This document shows, in pieces, positions 36,067 through 44,514 of a DNA stretch of 64,000 bases. Source of the DNA: Phycisphaerales bacterium (GTDB lineage Bacteria; Planctomycetota; Phycisphaerae; UBA1845). Positions within the stretch are counted from its first letter, which is position 1. Every line of letters starts with the position of its first letter. Under the pieces are notes generated by a model. The model had not been told where the DNA came from, searched no databases, and worked only from the letters and a program-made list of their open reading frames with translations. The stretch covers positions 62,001 through 126,000 of the forward strand of contig JADZBE010000033.1 of the NCBI GenBank assembly GCA_020852275.1, written 5' to 3'. Made by a program: the position numbers and the translations under genes.

Positions 36067-38295
36067 CTACCTGTCCCCATCCCGCTTGCCCGACGGCGGC
36101 TCTTCACCCTCGGCGTTTCCTTCGGCTTCCTTCTCCACCGGCGGCTCGCCCATCAGCACATCCAGCACCACCGTGAACTCCAGCACGCCGGCGGACACGT
36201 CCTCCTCGGTGACGTAGTCGAGGTTCTTGTCGGAGTTCGGCGTGGGCTTCGCCTGCGCCACGGCGACCTGCGGGCGGCTGCTGCGGCCGGGCGCCGTGGG
36301 CATGCCGCCGCCGCGGCCCTGCTTGCCCGCCTGCTGGGCCTCAAGCCATTTCTGCTCCTCGGTCATCTCTTCGCGTTCGCCGGCGAGACCCCGCCCGCCG
36401 CCTCCGCTCGGCGCCTTCGCCGCGGGAGCGCCGGCCTTGGGTTTCTCCTCCGCCGCGGCGACTTCGCCGCGCAGCCGCTCCGCGCCGACCTCGTACCACC
36501 CCGTCAGGTGGACCCGGTTGATGAAGTAGCCCCTGCCCGGCTCCTTGCCCGTGTCCAGCAGCCGCTGAACGAACCTCTGAATGAACTTGTCGCTGTCCTT
36601 GTGAGCCGTCGTGCACACCATGCGCACGTAGAAGCCGTCGATGGCGTCGCCCTCGCCCAGGTCGAAGTTCGGCGGGATGGTCACTTTTGAGGCCGGCAGG
36701 TCCACCTGGCTCATGCCAATGAGAAACTCGAAATCGAAGTTGGCGACCTGAATCTCTTCGCGATCCGCGCGGGGGATGGGCGGGGCGCCCTTGATCACTC
36801 CAAGGTACTCCTCGACCGACGCGGCGTTTCCGTAGGGCTTGTCATTCTGGGGCAGCGCGGCGTGAATCGTCTGGAGGATGCCGGGGACCAGCGACTTGTC
36901 TCCCTGAAGTTCGACGAGCAGCTCGCTCTGCTTCTGTTCCGCCTCTCCCTTGCTGTGAAGCTCGTTGAAACGGCGCTTGAGGTTCTGCGCCGCCACGAGA
37001 ATCTGCTGTGCCCGCTGCCGCGGCGCGAGCGTCACCTGTGGACCCTGCTGAAGAATCATCTCCGCCTGATCATCGGAAACCGCCGTGATGGGCGCTCCGC
37101 CGGAGGTCCGCGCCAGCGCCGTGATGTCCAGGTTGTACCGCAGCCACGTCGTCCCGCCCGCCAGCAGCAGGCACGCCGCCGCGGCCGCGAGGAACGGACG
37201 CTTTTTCTGCCAGACGACCTGCTTGGCGATTTCCAGCGGGAGCAGGCTCGACGTGATCTTGGACTGCTCCAGCGCCTGCAGCGCCAGCCCGTAGGGGACG
37301 GCGTAGCTGAGGATTTCAGAGACGAACTGCGGCGCCTTGGCCGCCTCCGTCCCGACGAGCTTTTTGAACTCCGTCGGTTCGACGACTTCATAGCCGAGGT
37401 TCTGCTGGAGGTACTTCACCAGCCCGGGCAGCTTGCAGGCGTTGCCCAGCACGATCACCCGCTCGATCTTCGCCCCGCGGTGCGTCGAGGCGTAAAAGCC
37501 CATCGAACGCTGCAGCTCCTGCACCAAATCGGCGAACACCGGGCGCATCGCCTGGAAGATCTGCCGTGCGTAACGGCTTTTGGCGGCCTCCTGTTTGAGC
37601 TTCTCCGCCTTGGAGAACGAGAGCTTGAACGACTTGACCAGCGCCTCGGTGAAGCGGTTGCCGCCGATGGGGATGGTTCGCGTCCACAGCCCCGTCGTGG
37701 TGGAGACAATCAGGTCCGCGGCCTCGGCGCCGATGTCGAGCACGATGGTGGTCTCGGCGGGCTTAAGCCAGCCCTCATGGTACACGGCGTTGTACACGGC
37801 CAGCGGACCGCTTTGGACGAGGATCGGCTCGATGCCGAGTTGCTCGAAGGGGAGCATGTGCGCGCGAATCTGCTCGCGCTTCATGGCGAAGATGCCGACC
37901 TCCACGTCGGGCATCTCCTCGTCCTTAAACGTCTGGTAGTCCCAGATCACTTCGTCCATGTCGAAGGGAATCTGCTGATCCGCCTCATACTTGACGATGT
38001 CGGGGATCTTCTTTTCCTCGACGGGAGGCAGCTTGGTGAAGCGGGCGAGGGTCTGCTGACCGGGGACGCTGATGGCCACGCGATCGCTGGAGATGTCGTT
38101 GCGCGAGAGGAATTTCTCGAGCGCTTGAGAGACCAGCTCTTCCTTATCCGCATCCGGTTGGGACAGGATCTTCGGGTGTTCGACGTAGTCGTGGGCGACC
38201 ATCTCGACTTCGCCCTCCGCCGCGACTCGAAGCTTGATCGCCTTCAGAGCGCAACGTCCGATGTCAATGCCCCAGACTGCCTTGGCGCCTGCCAT
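36067..38295 (-). CDS. pilM: PilM-like type IV pilus/secretion assembly protein fused to a PilN-like tail
   Basis: This is a 742-residue protein. Residues 1-360 form the actin-like PilM/FtsA domain: VWGIDIGRCALKAIKL, VLDIGAEAADLIV (phosphate-2 loop) and the VIVLGNACKLPGLVKYLQ block. A membrane helix at about 375-395 and a long C-terminal region with coiled-coil and a Gly/Ala/Lys-rich linker follow. PilM proteins are normally about 350 residues and carry no membrane helix, since PilN supplies it. The extra half therefore looks like a built-in PilN partner. It is first in a three-gene minus-strand operon. Confidence 0.8.
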   Translation of the reverse strand: MAGAKAVWGIDIGRCALKAIKLRVAAEGEVEMVAHDYVEHPKILSQPDADKEELVSQALEKFLSRNDISSDRVAISVPGQQTLARFTKLPPVEEKKIPDIVKYEADQQIPFDMDEVIWDYQTFKDEEMPDVEVGIFAMKREQIRAHMLPFEQLGIEPILVQSGPLAVYNAVYHEGWLKPAETTIVLDIGAEAADLIVSTTTGLWTRTIPIGGNRFTEALVKSFKLSFSKAEKLKQEAAKSRYARQIFQAMRPVFADLVQELQRSMGFYASTHRGAKIERVIVLGNACKLPGLVKYLQQNLGYEVVEPTEFKKLVGTEAAKAPQFVSEILSYAVPYGLALQALEQSKITSSLLPLEIAKQVVWQKKRPFLAAAAACLLLAGGTTWLRYNLDITALARTSGGAPITAVSDDQAEMILQQGPQVTLAPRQRAQQILVAAQNLKRRFNELHSKGEAEQKQSELLVELQGDKSLVPGILQTIHAALPQNDKPYGNAASVEEYLGVIKGAPPIPRADREEIQVANFDFEFLIGMSQVDLPASKVTIPPNFDLGEGDAIDGFYVRMVCTTAHKDSDKFIQRFVQRLLDTGKEPGRGYFINRVHLTGWYEVGAERLRGEVAAAEEKPKAGAPAAKAPSGGGGRGLAGEREEMTEEQKWLEAQQAGKQGRGGGMPTAPGRSSRPQVAVAQAKPTPNSDKNLDYVTEEDVSAGVLEFTVVLDVLMGEPPVEKEAEGNAEGEEPPSGKRDGDR

Positions 38296-38395
38296 GTCAT
38301 CGTCTCCCTGCCGTCGTGCGTATCCGCCGAATCGTCATCGCGCCGGCGAATCGACCATTTCCAGGGTCCCCTGAAAGCGGGTAGAATGCCGCACG

Positions 38396-39985
38396 ATGCG
38401 CGCGAAGTATCGACTCGTCACCCTGGGCTGTAAAGTCAATCAGTACGAATCCCAAGTCGTACGCGAACTGCTCGAAGCGCACGGCTGCCAGACCGCCTCG
38501 CCGGGAGAACGCGCCGACCTCGCCATCGTGAACACCTGCGCCGTAACGGCCGCGGCGTCCCGCAAAAGCCGATACCTCGTCCGCCGCCTCGCGAGCGGTG
38601 GACGAACGCGCGTCGTCGTCGTCGGGTGCGGCGCCGTGGCGGAACGCCAACGGCTGGCCGGCATCGACGGCGTCGAAGCGGTCATCGGTCACGATCGGGA
38701 TGTCAGCACCGTGCTACGCGATCTCCTGACGGATTGGTTCCGCCGAATCGGCGACCCATCCGCAACCGGCTTGAACACCGGTCCAAGCGAATCTGCCGGG
38801 GCCGCCCCTTCGCGTCGCAGGGATGAAAGAAATGAACAAAATATGAGTCCGGTCGGTCAACTGGATCGGACGCGATTGGACTATCCCCAACGTCTTTCGA
38901 CAAAGACCAATAAAAGTATGACACAATCTTTGGCCCTTGTCAAGGAAAACGACGAACTTGTGACACAAATCCATCAATTCGAGGGGCACCGCCGGGCGTT
39001 TCTCAAGGTGCAGGACGGATGCGACGCCTGCTGCACCTACTGCATCATCCCCCAGCTTCGCCCGATGCTCCGGTCCAAGCCCGTCCCCGTGGCGGTGGAG
39101 GAGGCCCGCGGGCTGGTGGCGGCGGGCTTTCGCGAAATCGTCCTTACCGGGGTGTTTCTAGGGGCTTACGGTCGAGAGACCGCGGTGCGAAAACGATTCT
39201 CACAGGCCGGCAGCCCGCTCGCCCGCTTGGTTAACGCACTTGCACAAATCGACGGGCTGCTGCGGCTCCGCCTCTCCAGTCTCGAGCCGGGCGACATGGA
39301 CGGGGACCTGCTTGAGAGTCTGGCGGGGCATCCGGTTTGCGTGCCGCACCTGCACCTGCCGCTTCAGTCGGGCAGCCCCGAGATCCTGCGGCGGATGAAC
39401 CGTCAGTACACGCTGGAGCAGTTCGTCGCCATGATCGATCGCGTCCGCGCCGTCCTCGATCGACCGGCCATCAGCACGGACATCATCGTGGGCTTCCCCG
39501 GCGAATCGGAGCAGGACTTCGCGGACTCCCTGCGCGTCGCGCGGCATGCGGAATTCGTGAAGATCCACGCGTTCCCGTTCAGCCCGCGTGAGGGCACCGC
39601 CGCCGCGAAGGGGTCGAGGCAGTTCGTTCCGCAGGCCGTCGTCGCCGAACGGATGCAGCGCCTGGGCGAGCTGGAGTCCGAGTCGTCGCTGCGCTTCCGC
39701 TCGCGATTTGTGGGCGGCGTGGAACGCGTGGTCGTCGAGGAGGATGATGCCAAGCTGGAGCCGGGCGAGCGCGAAGATGACGGCGATTTCGAATCCGGGG
39801 ACGATTTCGCAGTCATGAGGCATGGCCGGTCGAGCCGGTACTTCGCCGTGCATTTCGAGGATGCGGAAGCCCAGCCCGGGGAGGTCGTGGACGTTCGCAT
39901 CGACCGCGTCACGCCGCGGCGCACCCACGGCTCGCGTTTGCATCCGGGGCGCAGACTCGTGCGGCTGCCCGTGTTGTCGGCGTGA
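38396..39985 (+). CDS. mtaB: tRNA (t6A37) methylthiotransferase MtaB-like
   Basis: This 529-residue radical SAM enzyme would convert t6A to ms2t6A at position 37 of ANN-reading tRNAs. The N-terminal methylthiotransferase cluster uses Cys12, Cys48 and Cys78. The radical SAM CxxxCxxC is Cys209-Cys213-Cys216 in GCDACCTYCIIP. A C-terminal TRAM domain lies near residues 440-520. The family is usually about 430-450 residues. The extra length is a linker at about residues 118-195, which is Ser/Asn/Gln-rich and coded by visibly AT-richer DNA (38747-38981). The stop overlaps the GTG of the next gene. Confidence 0.88.
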   Translation: MRAKYRLVTLGCKVNQYESQVVRELLEAHGCQTASPGERADLAIVNTCAVTAAASRKSRYLVRRLASGGRTRVVVVGCGAVAERQRLAGIDGVEAVIGHDRDVSTVLRDLLTDWFRRIGDPSATGLNTGPSESAGAAPSRRRDERNEQNMSPVGQLDRTRLDYPQRLSTKTNKSMTQSLALVKENDELVTQIHQFEGHRRAFLKVQDGCDACCTYCIIPQLRPMLRSKPVPVAVEEARGLVAAGFREIVLTGVFLGAYGRETAVRKRFSQAGSPLARLVNALAQIDGLLRLRLSSLEPGDMDGDLLESLAGHPVCVPHLHLPLQSGSPEILRRMNRQYTLEQFVAMIDRVRAVLDRPAISTDIIVGFPGESEQDFADSLRVARHAEFVKIHAFPFSPREGTAAAKGSRQFVPQAVVAERMQRLGELESESSLRFRSRFVGGVERVVVEEDDAKLEPGEREDDGDFESGDDFAVMRHGRSSRYFAVHFEDAEAQPGEVVDVRIDRVTPRRTHGSRLHPGRRLVRLPVLSA

Positions 39986-41259
39986 GACTCATGTTCTCTT
40001 GTGGGGTCGGCGTAACGCTCATGTTCCTTGGAATCGCGCAACCTTCGAGGCCGTTGGCGGCGGCTTGCATCGCGCTGTTCTGCGTCGGCGTGCAGGCGAG
40101 GGCGCCGGCAGATCGACTGCTGCTTGGCGGCGGCGGCGTGATCGAGGGAAGGCTTGTCAGCGAGGACCGCAACACGCTGCGCATCGCGGGCTTCATGGGC
40201 GAACTGGACGTGCCGGCGCTGATCGTCGTGCGGCACATCGCCGCGACCTCCCTCCTCGAACAGTATGAATCGCTCGCCGGCACGGCTCCGCTCGACGCGG
40301 GGCGTCACGCCGCCCTCGCCGCGTGGTGCCTCGAACAGAAACTCCCCTCGCTCGCCCGTCAGCATCTCGACGAAGCGCTGCGGATGGACCCTTCACACCC
40401 GCAGGCACGACGGCTGTTCGGATACGTTCGCATCGGCGACGCGTGGCTCAAGACCGCCGACCCGCCTTCCGCGCCTCCCAAGTCCGCCGAGGGCGACGCG
40501 CGCGTGATCGAGCAGCTTCGCGCCGCGTGGCGCCGGCGCATTCACGGCCTGCGCGACGTGTTCCTGCGCGAGGGGGCCGAGCGCGGAGTCCGCACCTTTG
40601 ACGAGGGGCGCGAGCAACTGCTCGCCATCCGCGCGCCGCTGGCGATGGAAGGGGTCTGTGCGCTCCTCGGCGACGAGGGCGAACGAACGCGCGTGCTGCT
40701 GATGGAGCATCTGGCGACGTTCAAGGAAGATGAGGCCCTGCTGAACCTGCTGGCATTTTCCCTGCTGGACGGCGACCTCGACGTGCGCGTGGCAGCCGCG
40801 GACGCGCTGGCGGCGCGCAACGACCCGCGCGTGGGAGAGTTCCTCCGGCAGGCGCTCCGCGCGCGCGTGGACGAGATCGTTCGACGCGCGGCCGTGGCGC
40901 TGGGGCGATTGAAATCCCTCGACGCCTTTGATGACCTTGTGCGGGCGCTGCCGACGGATGCGTTTGCAACGGAAAGACGGTCGCTCGGCGACCTCATGCG
41001 TGAAGCGGAGCGGACGTTCAGCGCGCCGATCGAGGTGCCGATCGACGACCGCGTGGCGCGAGCGCCTGCCCGAATGGCGCTGCCGGATTGGGTCCGCCGC
41101 GTCGAGCAGATCGAGGCGAGCGCCTCGCCGCCCACGGCGCGCAACCGATCCGAAGTTCAGGAAGCGCTGATCGCCTTGACCGGTCAAAACTACGGGTTCG
41201 ACGCCGATGCATGGCGGGATTGGATGCGGCAGCAAAGCGTGCAGAATTCGCCGCCGTAA
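39982..41259 (+). CDS. Secreted/anchored HEAT-repeat protein
   Basis: This 425-residue protein starts with a signal peptide or anchor (about residues 18-40, ending VGVQARAPA). Residues 225-330 contain HEAT/PBS-type repeats (DLDVRVAAADALAARNDPRV, EIVRRAAVALGRL). An earlier segment has TPR-like helices (ARQHLDEALRMDPSHPQARRLFG). It overlaps the mtaB stop (GTGA), so it may be coupled. Alternative starts are ATG 39991 and ATG 40021. No specific role is recognised. Confidence 0.7.
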   Translation: MRLMFSCGVGVTLMFLGIAQPSRPLAAACIALFCVGVQARAPADRLLLGGGGVIEGRLVSEDRNTLRIAGFMGELDVPALIVVRHIAATSLLEQYESLAGTAPLDAGRHAALAAWCLEQKLPSLARQHLDEALRMDPSHPQARRLFGYVRIGDAWLKTADPPSAPPKSAEGDARVIEQLRAAWRRRIHGLRDVFLREGAERGVRTFDEGREQLLAIRAPLAMEGVCALLGDEGERTRVLLMEHLATFKEDEALLNLLAFSLLDGDLDVRVAAADALAARNDPRVGEFLRQALRARVDEIVRRAAVALGRLKSLDAFDDLVRALPTDAFATERRSLGDLMREAERTFSAPIEVPIDDRVARAPARMALPDWVRRVEQIEASASPPTARNRSEVQEALIALTGQNYGFDADAWRDWMRQQSVQNSPP

Positions 41260-41460
41260 ACGCGCACCCGGTCAACCCACGGGCGTGTCTTGCGCTCTCC
41301 CCTTTGAAGACCCTTGCGGTGGCCATCGCTGCGCGCGCAAGCGCTCCAGGCAACGATCGCGGGAACCGTTTGGACGGCGCCTCGGCCATCTCCTCGTCGA
41401 GGCCGCAGGCCCTCGCAATTAGCCCATTTCCCGGCAACAGCGATCGACTCGTCCCATCGT

Positions 41461-41612
41461 TTTCGAGCGGCAAGCAAGCTGCGCCCCCTCAGCGACGGAG
41501 AATGGAAGGGCCCCGCGTACAAGCTCCGGACGACAGCCTCCTTTCGTCACGTGCTCATTCCCTTATCAACAGGATGATGCTCACGCTGAGTACAGCGCGA
41601 GCATGCCACCGC
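41461..41612 (+). repeat. ~150-bp dispersed repeat with terminal hairpin, copy 1
   Basis: Its sequence (CGGCAAGCAAGCTGC, then AAGGGCCCCGCG, then GACAGCCTCCTTTCGTCAC, then the hairpin at 41577-41604, then GCATGCCACC) matches the reverse complement of 48457-48606 in the same order. The hairpin is ATGCTC-CGCTG-AGTA-CAGCG-GAGCAT with one mismatched pair. The 505-nt gap 41260-41764 holds nothing else I can identify. Confidence 0.75.
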
Positions 41613-41764
41613 GGCGGCATGCCGGCCTGGCGGCATCCAGCGGGGCGAGAATTGAATGGCCCGAGTCGAGGCCGCCCGGCGGTTTGGAATCGTCCGGGTT
41701 GGCGATAAACTGGAACGTACGTTCGGTCGGCGATGGCGGGTCGATTTGAAGGAGGGATCTCGTC

Positions 41765-43336
41765 ATGAAAACCGTGAACGTTGCCGCGCTGTCCGCGGCC
41801 GTGGTCTTGATTGCCGGCCTGGCAATCTCAGCGTTCGGGCAGGCGCCCTACCGCACCTCGCCGAACTGGACTTCATCCGATCGACAGGTGAGCACGGGCG
41901 GGGCGCTGGTGGACCTGGACCGCGACGGCTGGCTGGACCTGGTCGTTTCCAACGGCAACGACATCTACCGCCAGAGCGTGGTCGCGTACTACAACCGCGG
42001 CGACGGCACGCTTTCCGCCTCGCCCGGGTGGCAGTCCTCCGACCTGGCCTACAACGGTCATCTCGACGTGTCCGACGTGAACGGCGACGGCTTCCCGGAC
42101 GTGGCCGTCTCGCTCCTGCTCAACGAGGACGGTCCGGCGGCGAAGCTCTATCTCAACCATGCCGGCACGCTCTCAACGCTGCCGGATTGGACCTCCGCCG
42201 AGATCGCCAACACGTTCGGTCTGGCGTTCGGCGACGTGAACAACGACGGGCGGCCGGACCTTGCGGTGGCGACGGGCTGGCCCTATGGCGACCCGCACGT
42301 CTTTCACAACACGTTGCACGTCAATCGCGACGGCGAGCTTGAAACCGTGGCGAGCTGGCAGTCGACGGACACGCTCGGGTTTGACGGAGCGCTGTGGGTG
42401 GATGGCGACGAAGACGGCTGGCTGGATCTGGTGCTGACGGGCACGGACACGGACACGTGGCTGTATCCGAATCTCGGCGGGTCGTTGGACACGATCGCGC
42501 GCTGGCGGACGACGGACAACACGCGGCAGTTCGCCATCATGGCCACCGCCGGCGACGTGAACGGCGACGGACTGCGCGAGCTGTTCGTGACGGACAACAC
42601 GCAGCTCTACAGCGGCTCCGGGCGTTTCCGGCAGTACAACGGACGATTGCCGGGCTACTTCGATCAGACGCCGTCGTGGAGCTACTTTGACGGATACGGC
42701 TCGGCCATCGCGTTGGCGGACGTGAACGCCGACGGGCTGCTCGATCTTGCGACCGGCGCCTGGTGGGATCGCACGCGGCTCTTCCTGAACAACGGAACGG
42801 GGCTGCCGACCACGCCGTCGTGGAACTCGGCCGGGACCAGCGTCGTCGAGAAGATTGCCTTCGGCGACGTGAACAACGACGCGCTGCGGCGGACGACGGA
42901 GCGCTTCGCCGCCGGCGGGCCGCGGTTGTGCTACCTGCGGCATCAGCCCATTCAGGGGATTCTCGATGTGCGCGTGGATGGCCGGTCGCTGGAGCCGTTC
43001 GAGTATACGTTTGACGCGGAGCACGGCTGGGTGTCCGTGGGCGCCGCGGCCGCCGAGGAGACGAAGATCGACTACGCATGGTCGCGCAAGCCGGACATGG
43101 CCGTGACCAACTGGGACGAGCGCGGAAACTACCTCTACTACAACGAACTGCTGGTCAACGGCGACTGCGACGGCGATGGCGACGTGGAGTTGGACGACTA
43201 CCCGTGCTTCCACGACTGCATGACGGGCCCCGGCGGCGGCGTGGGCGGATCGTGTGCGGAGTTCGACTGGGACATCGACGACGACGTCGACCTGCGGGAG
43301 TTCGCGGAGTTTCAGAACGGGTTCACGGGACCGTGA
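41765..43336 (+). CDS. Secreted FG-GAP/VCBS protein with C-terminal dockerin-like tail
   Basis: This is a 523-residue protein. A signal peptide is at residues 1-25 (AVVLIAGLAISAFGQA). Several FG-GAP/VCBS repeats follow, with calcium loops such as DLDRDGWLDLVV, DVNGDGFPDVAV and DVNNDGRPDLAV, forming a beta-propeller. The last 60 residues (GDCDGDGDVELDDY, TGPGGG, DIDDDVDLREF, FTGP) are the double EF-hand tail common in Phycisphaerae secreted proteins. GGAGG lies about 10 nt before ATG 41765. It is probably a surface adhesin or glycan-binding protein. Confidence 0.85.
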   Translation: MKTVNVAALSAAVVLIAGLAISAFGQAPYRTSPNWTSSDRQVSTGGALVDLDRDGWLDLVVSNGNDIYRQSVVAYYNRGDGTLSASPGWQSSDLAYNGHLDVSDVNGDGFPDVAVSLLLNEDGPAAKLYLNHAGTLSTLPDWTSAEIANTFGLAFGDVNNDGRPDLAVATGWPYGDPHVFHNTLHVNRDGELETVASWQSTDTLGFDGALWVDGDEDGWLDLVLTGTDTDTWLYPNLGGSLDTIARWRTTDNTRQFAIMATAGDVNGDGLRELFVTDNTQLYSGSGRFRQYNGRLPGYFDQTPSWSYFDGYGSAIALADVNADGLLDLATGAWWDRTRLFLNNGTGLPTTPSWNSAGTSVVEKIAFGDVNNDALRRTTERFAAGGPRLCYLRHQPIQGILDVRVDGRSLEPFEYTFDAEHGWVSVGAAAAEETKIDYAWSRKPDMAVTNWDERGNYLYYNELLVNGDCDGDGDVELDDYPCFHDCMTGPGGGVGGSCAEFDWDIDDDVDLREFAEFQNGFTGP

Positions 43337-43385
43337 GGCAGGCCGTAGCAGGCTGCGCACTCTTCGCGCGTGCAACGCTCTTTCA

Positions 43386-43507
43386 GAACCCGAAGCGCCA
43401 GCGAGGGGAAAACCTCAGTGGCTCTCGAGGATCCAGATCGCCCTTGCTGGCGCTACGGGTTCCGAAAGCCCTTGCTTGCGCTAGGGGTTCCGAAAGCCCT
43501 CGCTTCA
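43386..43507 (+). repeat. 28-bp tandem and inverted GAACCC repeat
   Basis: GAACCCGAAGCGCCAGCGAG at 43386 is inverted relative to CCCTTGCTGGCGCTACGGGT at 43441. Two further copies follow at 43469 and partly at 43497, with a 28-bp period. The pair can fold into a 22-bp stem with two mismatches. It sits after the FG-GAP gene and may act as a terminator-like structure. Confidence 0.75.
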
Positions 43508-43641
43508 TCGCGAATTGATCCCCGCTCATTTGGCGCGTACTGTGGTAGGCGATGAGTCGCCTGCATCGAACCTTCCCACAGCGTTCGGACCGTCGTTGGA
43601 ATTCAGGTGCGCGCGGGTCCGGCAGAACTTCTCCCGGTGCG

Positions 43642-44430
43642 ATGCGCGAACGTGCGGCTGCGCGCCTTGGGGCGCCGCGGTGGGTGCGCCGGCTCAACCC
43701 ATGCCTCGCGCTGTTCGCGTTTCTCTTGAGCGGCTGCAGCGTGGCGCCGCGCGGCGGAGTTTCGCGAGTGGCGGACGGACGCCGGGCGGAGCGCGCTTGG
43801 TGGGTGGTGACGGGCAACGGGGGGAACGCGCAGAGCGTGGTCGGGTTGGAGCGGCGGATCAAGGGCGGCGGGATCGAGCAGTGGCTGATCTCCGCGCAAG
43901 GAGCGCGGCGGCTGCATCATGCCGGCAACGACGTGGTGCTGTGGGGCGCTCCGCTGGCGCCCAACGGAGCGGACTTCGCAGAAGAGGCCCCGCTGGCGGT
44001 GCATGCATGGTCGGATGGGCAGGCGCGCATGCCGGAGTGTTCCGCGACCCTCAACTGGAGAGCCTTGAGCGGCGCTTCCCCTGGGGCCGACGGGTCGCCC
44101 CAACGCAGCGATGCCCCGCCGAATGTGGGCGATGCCGCTCCGCATCGCACCGACGGGTCGTCGCACGAGATCAACGCCTCGTCGCACGGCGCCGATGGGT
44201 TGTCGCACGGTGCCGAAGGATCCTCGCATGGCGCCGGCGGGTCGTCCCACGGAGCGAATGACGTGCGCGTTGACACGCCGGGCGACCTTGCGCGCTGGCT
44301 GCGCGGAACGCTGCCGGGGCTGGAGGTTGATCCGCCCGCGGGGTTTACCGTCGCCGTGGCCAAGGAAGCGATGTTTGATTTTCCCCGGGGGATTAAGGAA
44401 TTGCTGGCGCTTCAGGCGGCGTTCAAGTAA
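43642..44430 (+). CDS. Lipoprotein with tandem SHGA-type repeats
   Basis: This 262-residue protein has the lipobox LLSGC (cysteine at residue 32 from ATG 43642) after an N-terminal basic and hydrophobic segment. The middle has tandem heptapeptides of the DGSSHGA type (SSHGADGLSHGAEGSSHGAG), about residues 160-205. The C-terminus has a folded segment (LARWLRGTLPGLEVDPP). An upstream ATG at 43552 would give an unusually long signal region, so 43642 is preferred. Function is unknown. Confidence 0.6.
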   Translation: MRERAAARLGAPRWVRRLNPCLALFAFLLSGCSVAPRGGVSRVADGRRAERAWWVVTGNGGNAQSVVGLERRIKGGGIEQWLISAQGARRLHHAGNDVVLWGAPLAPNGADFAEEAPLAVHAWSDGQARMPECSATLNWRALSGASPGADGSPQRSDAPPNVGDAAPHRTDGSSHEINASSHGADGLSHGAEGSSHGAGGSSHGANDVRVDTPGDLARWLRGTLPGLEVDPPAGFTVAVAKEAMFDFPRGIKELLALQAAFK

Positions 44431-44514
44431 GCGGATTCCCGTTGAGGCGGTCATGTGGAACCGGCAGGCCGGTCGCGCCTCCTGCATGTGGGACGGACAA
44501 GGGACGTGGACAGG

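Noticed and set aside
36862..38433. Plus-strand frame opposite pilM
   Set aside because: Leu/Arg/His-rich shadow translation with no motifs; pilM is well supported.
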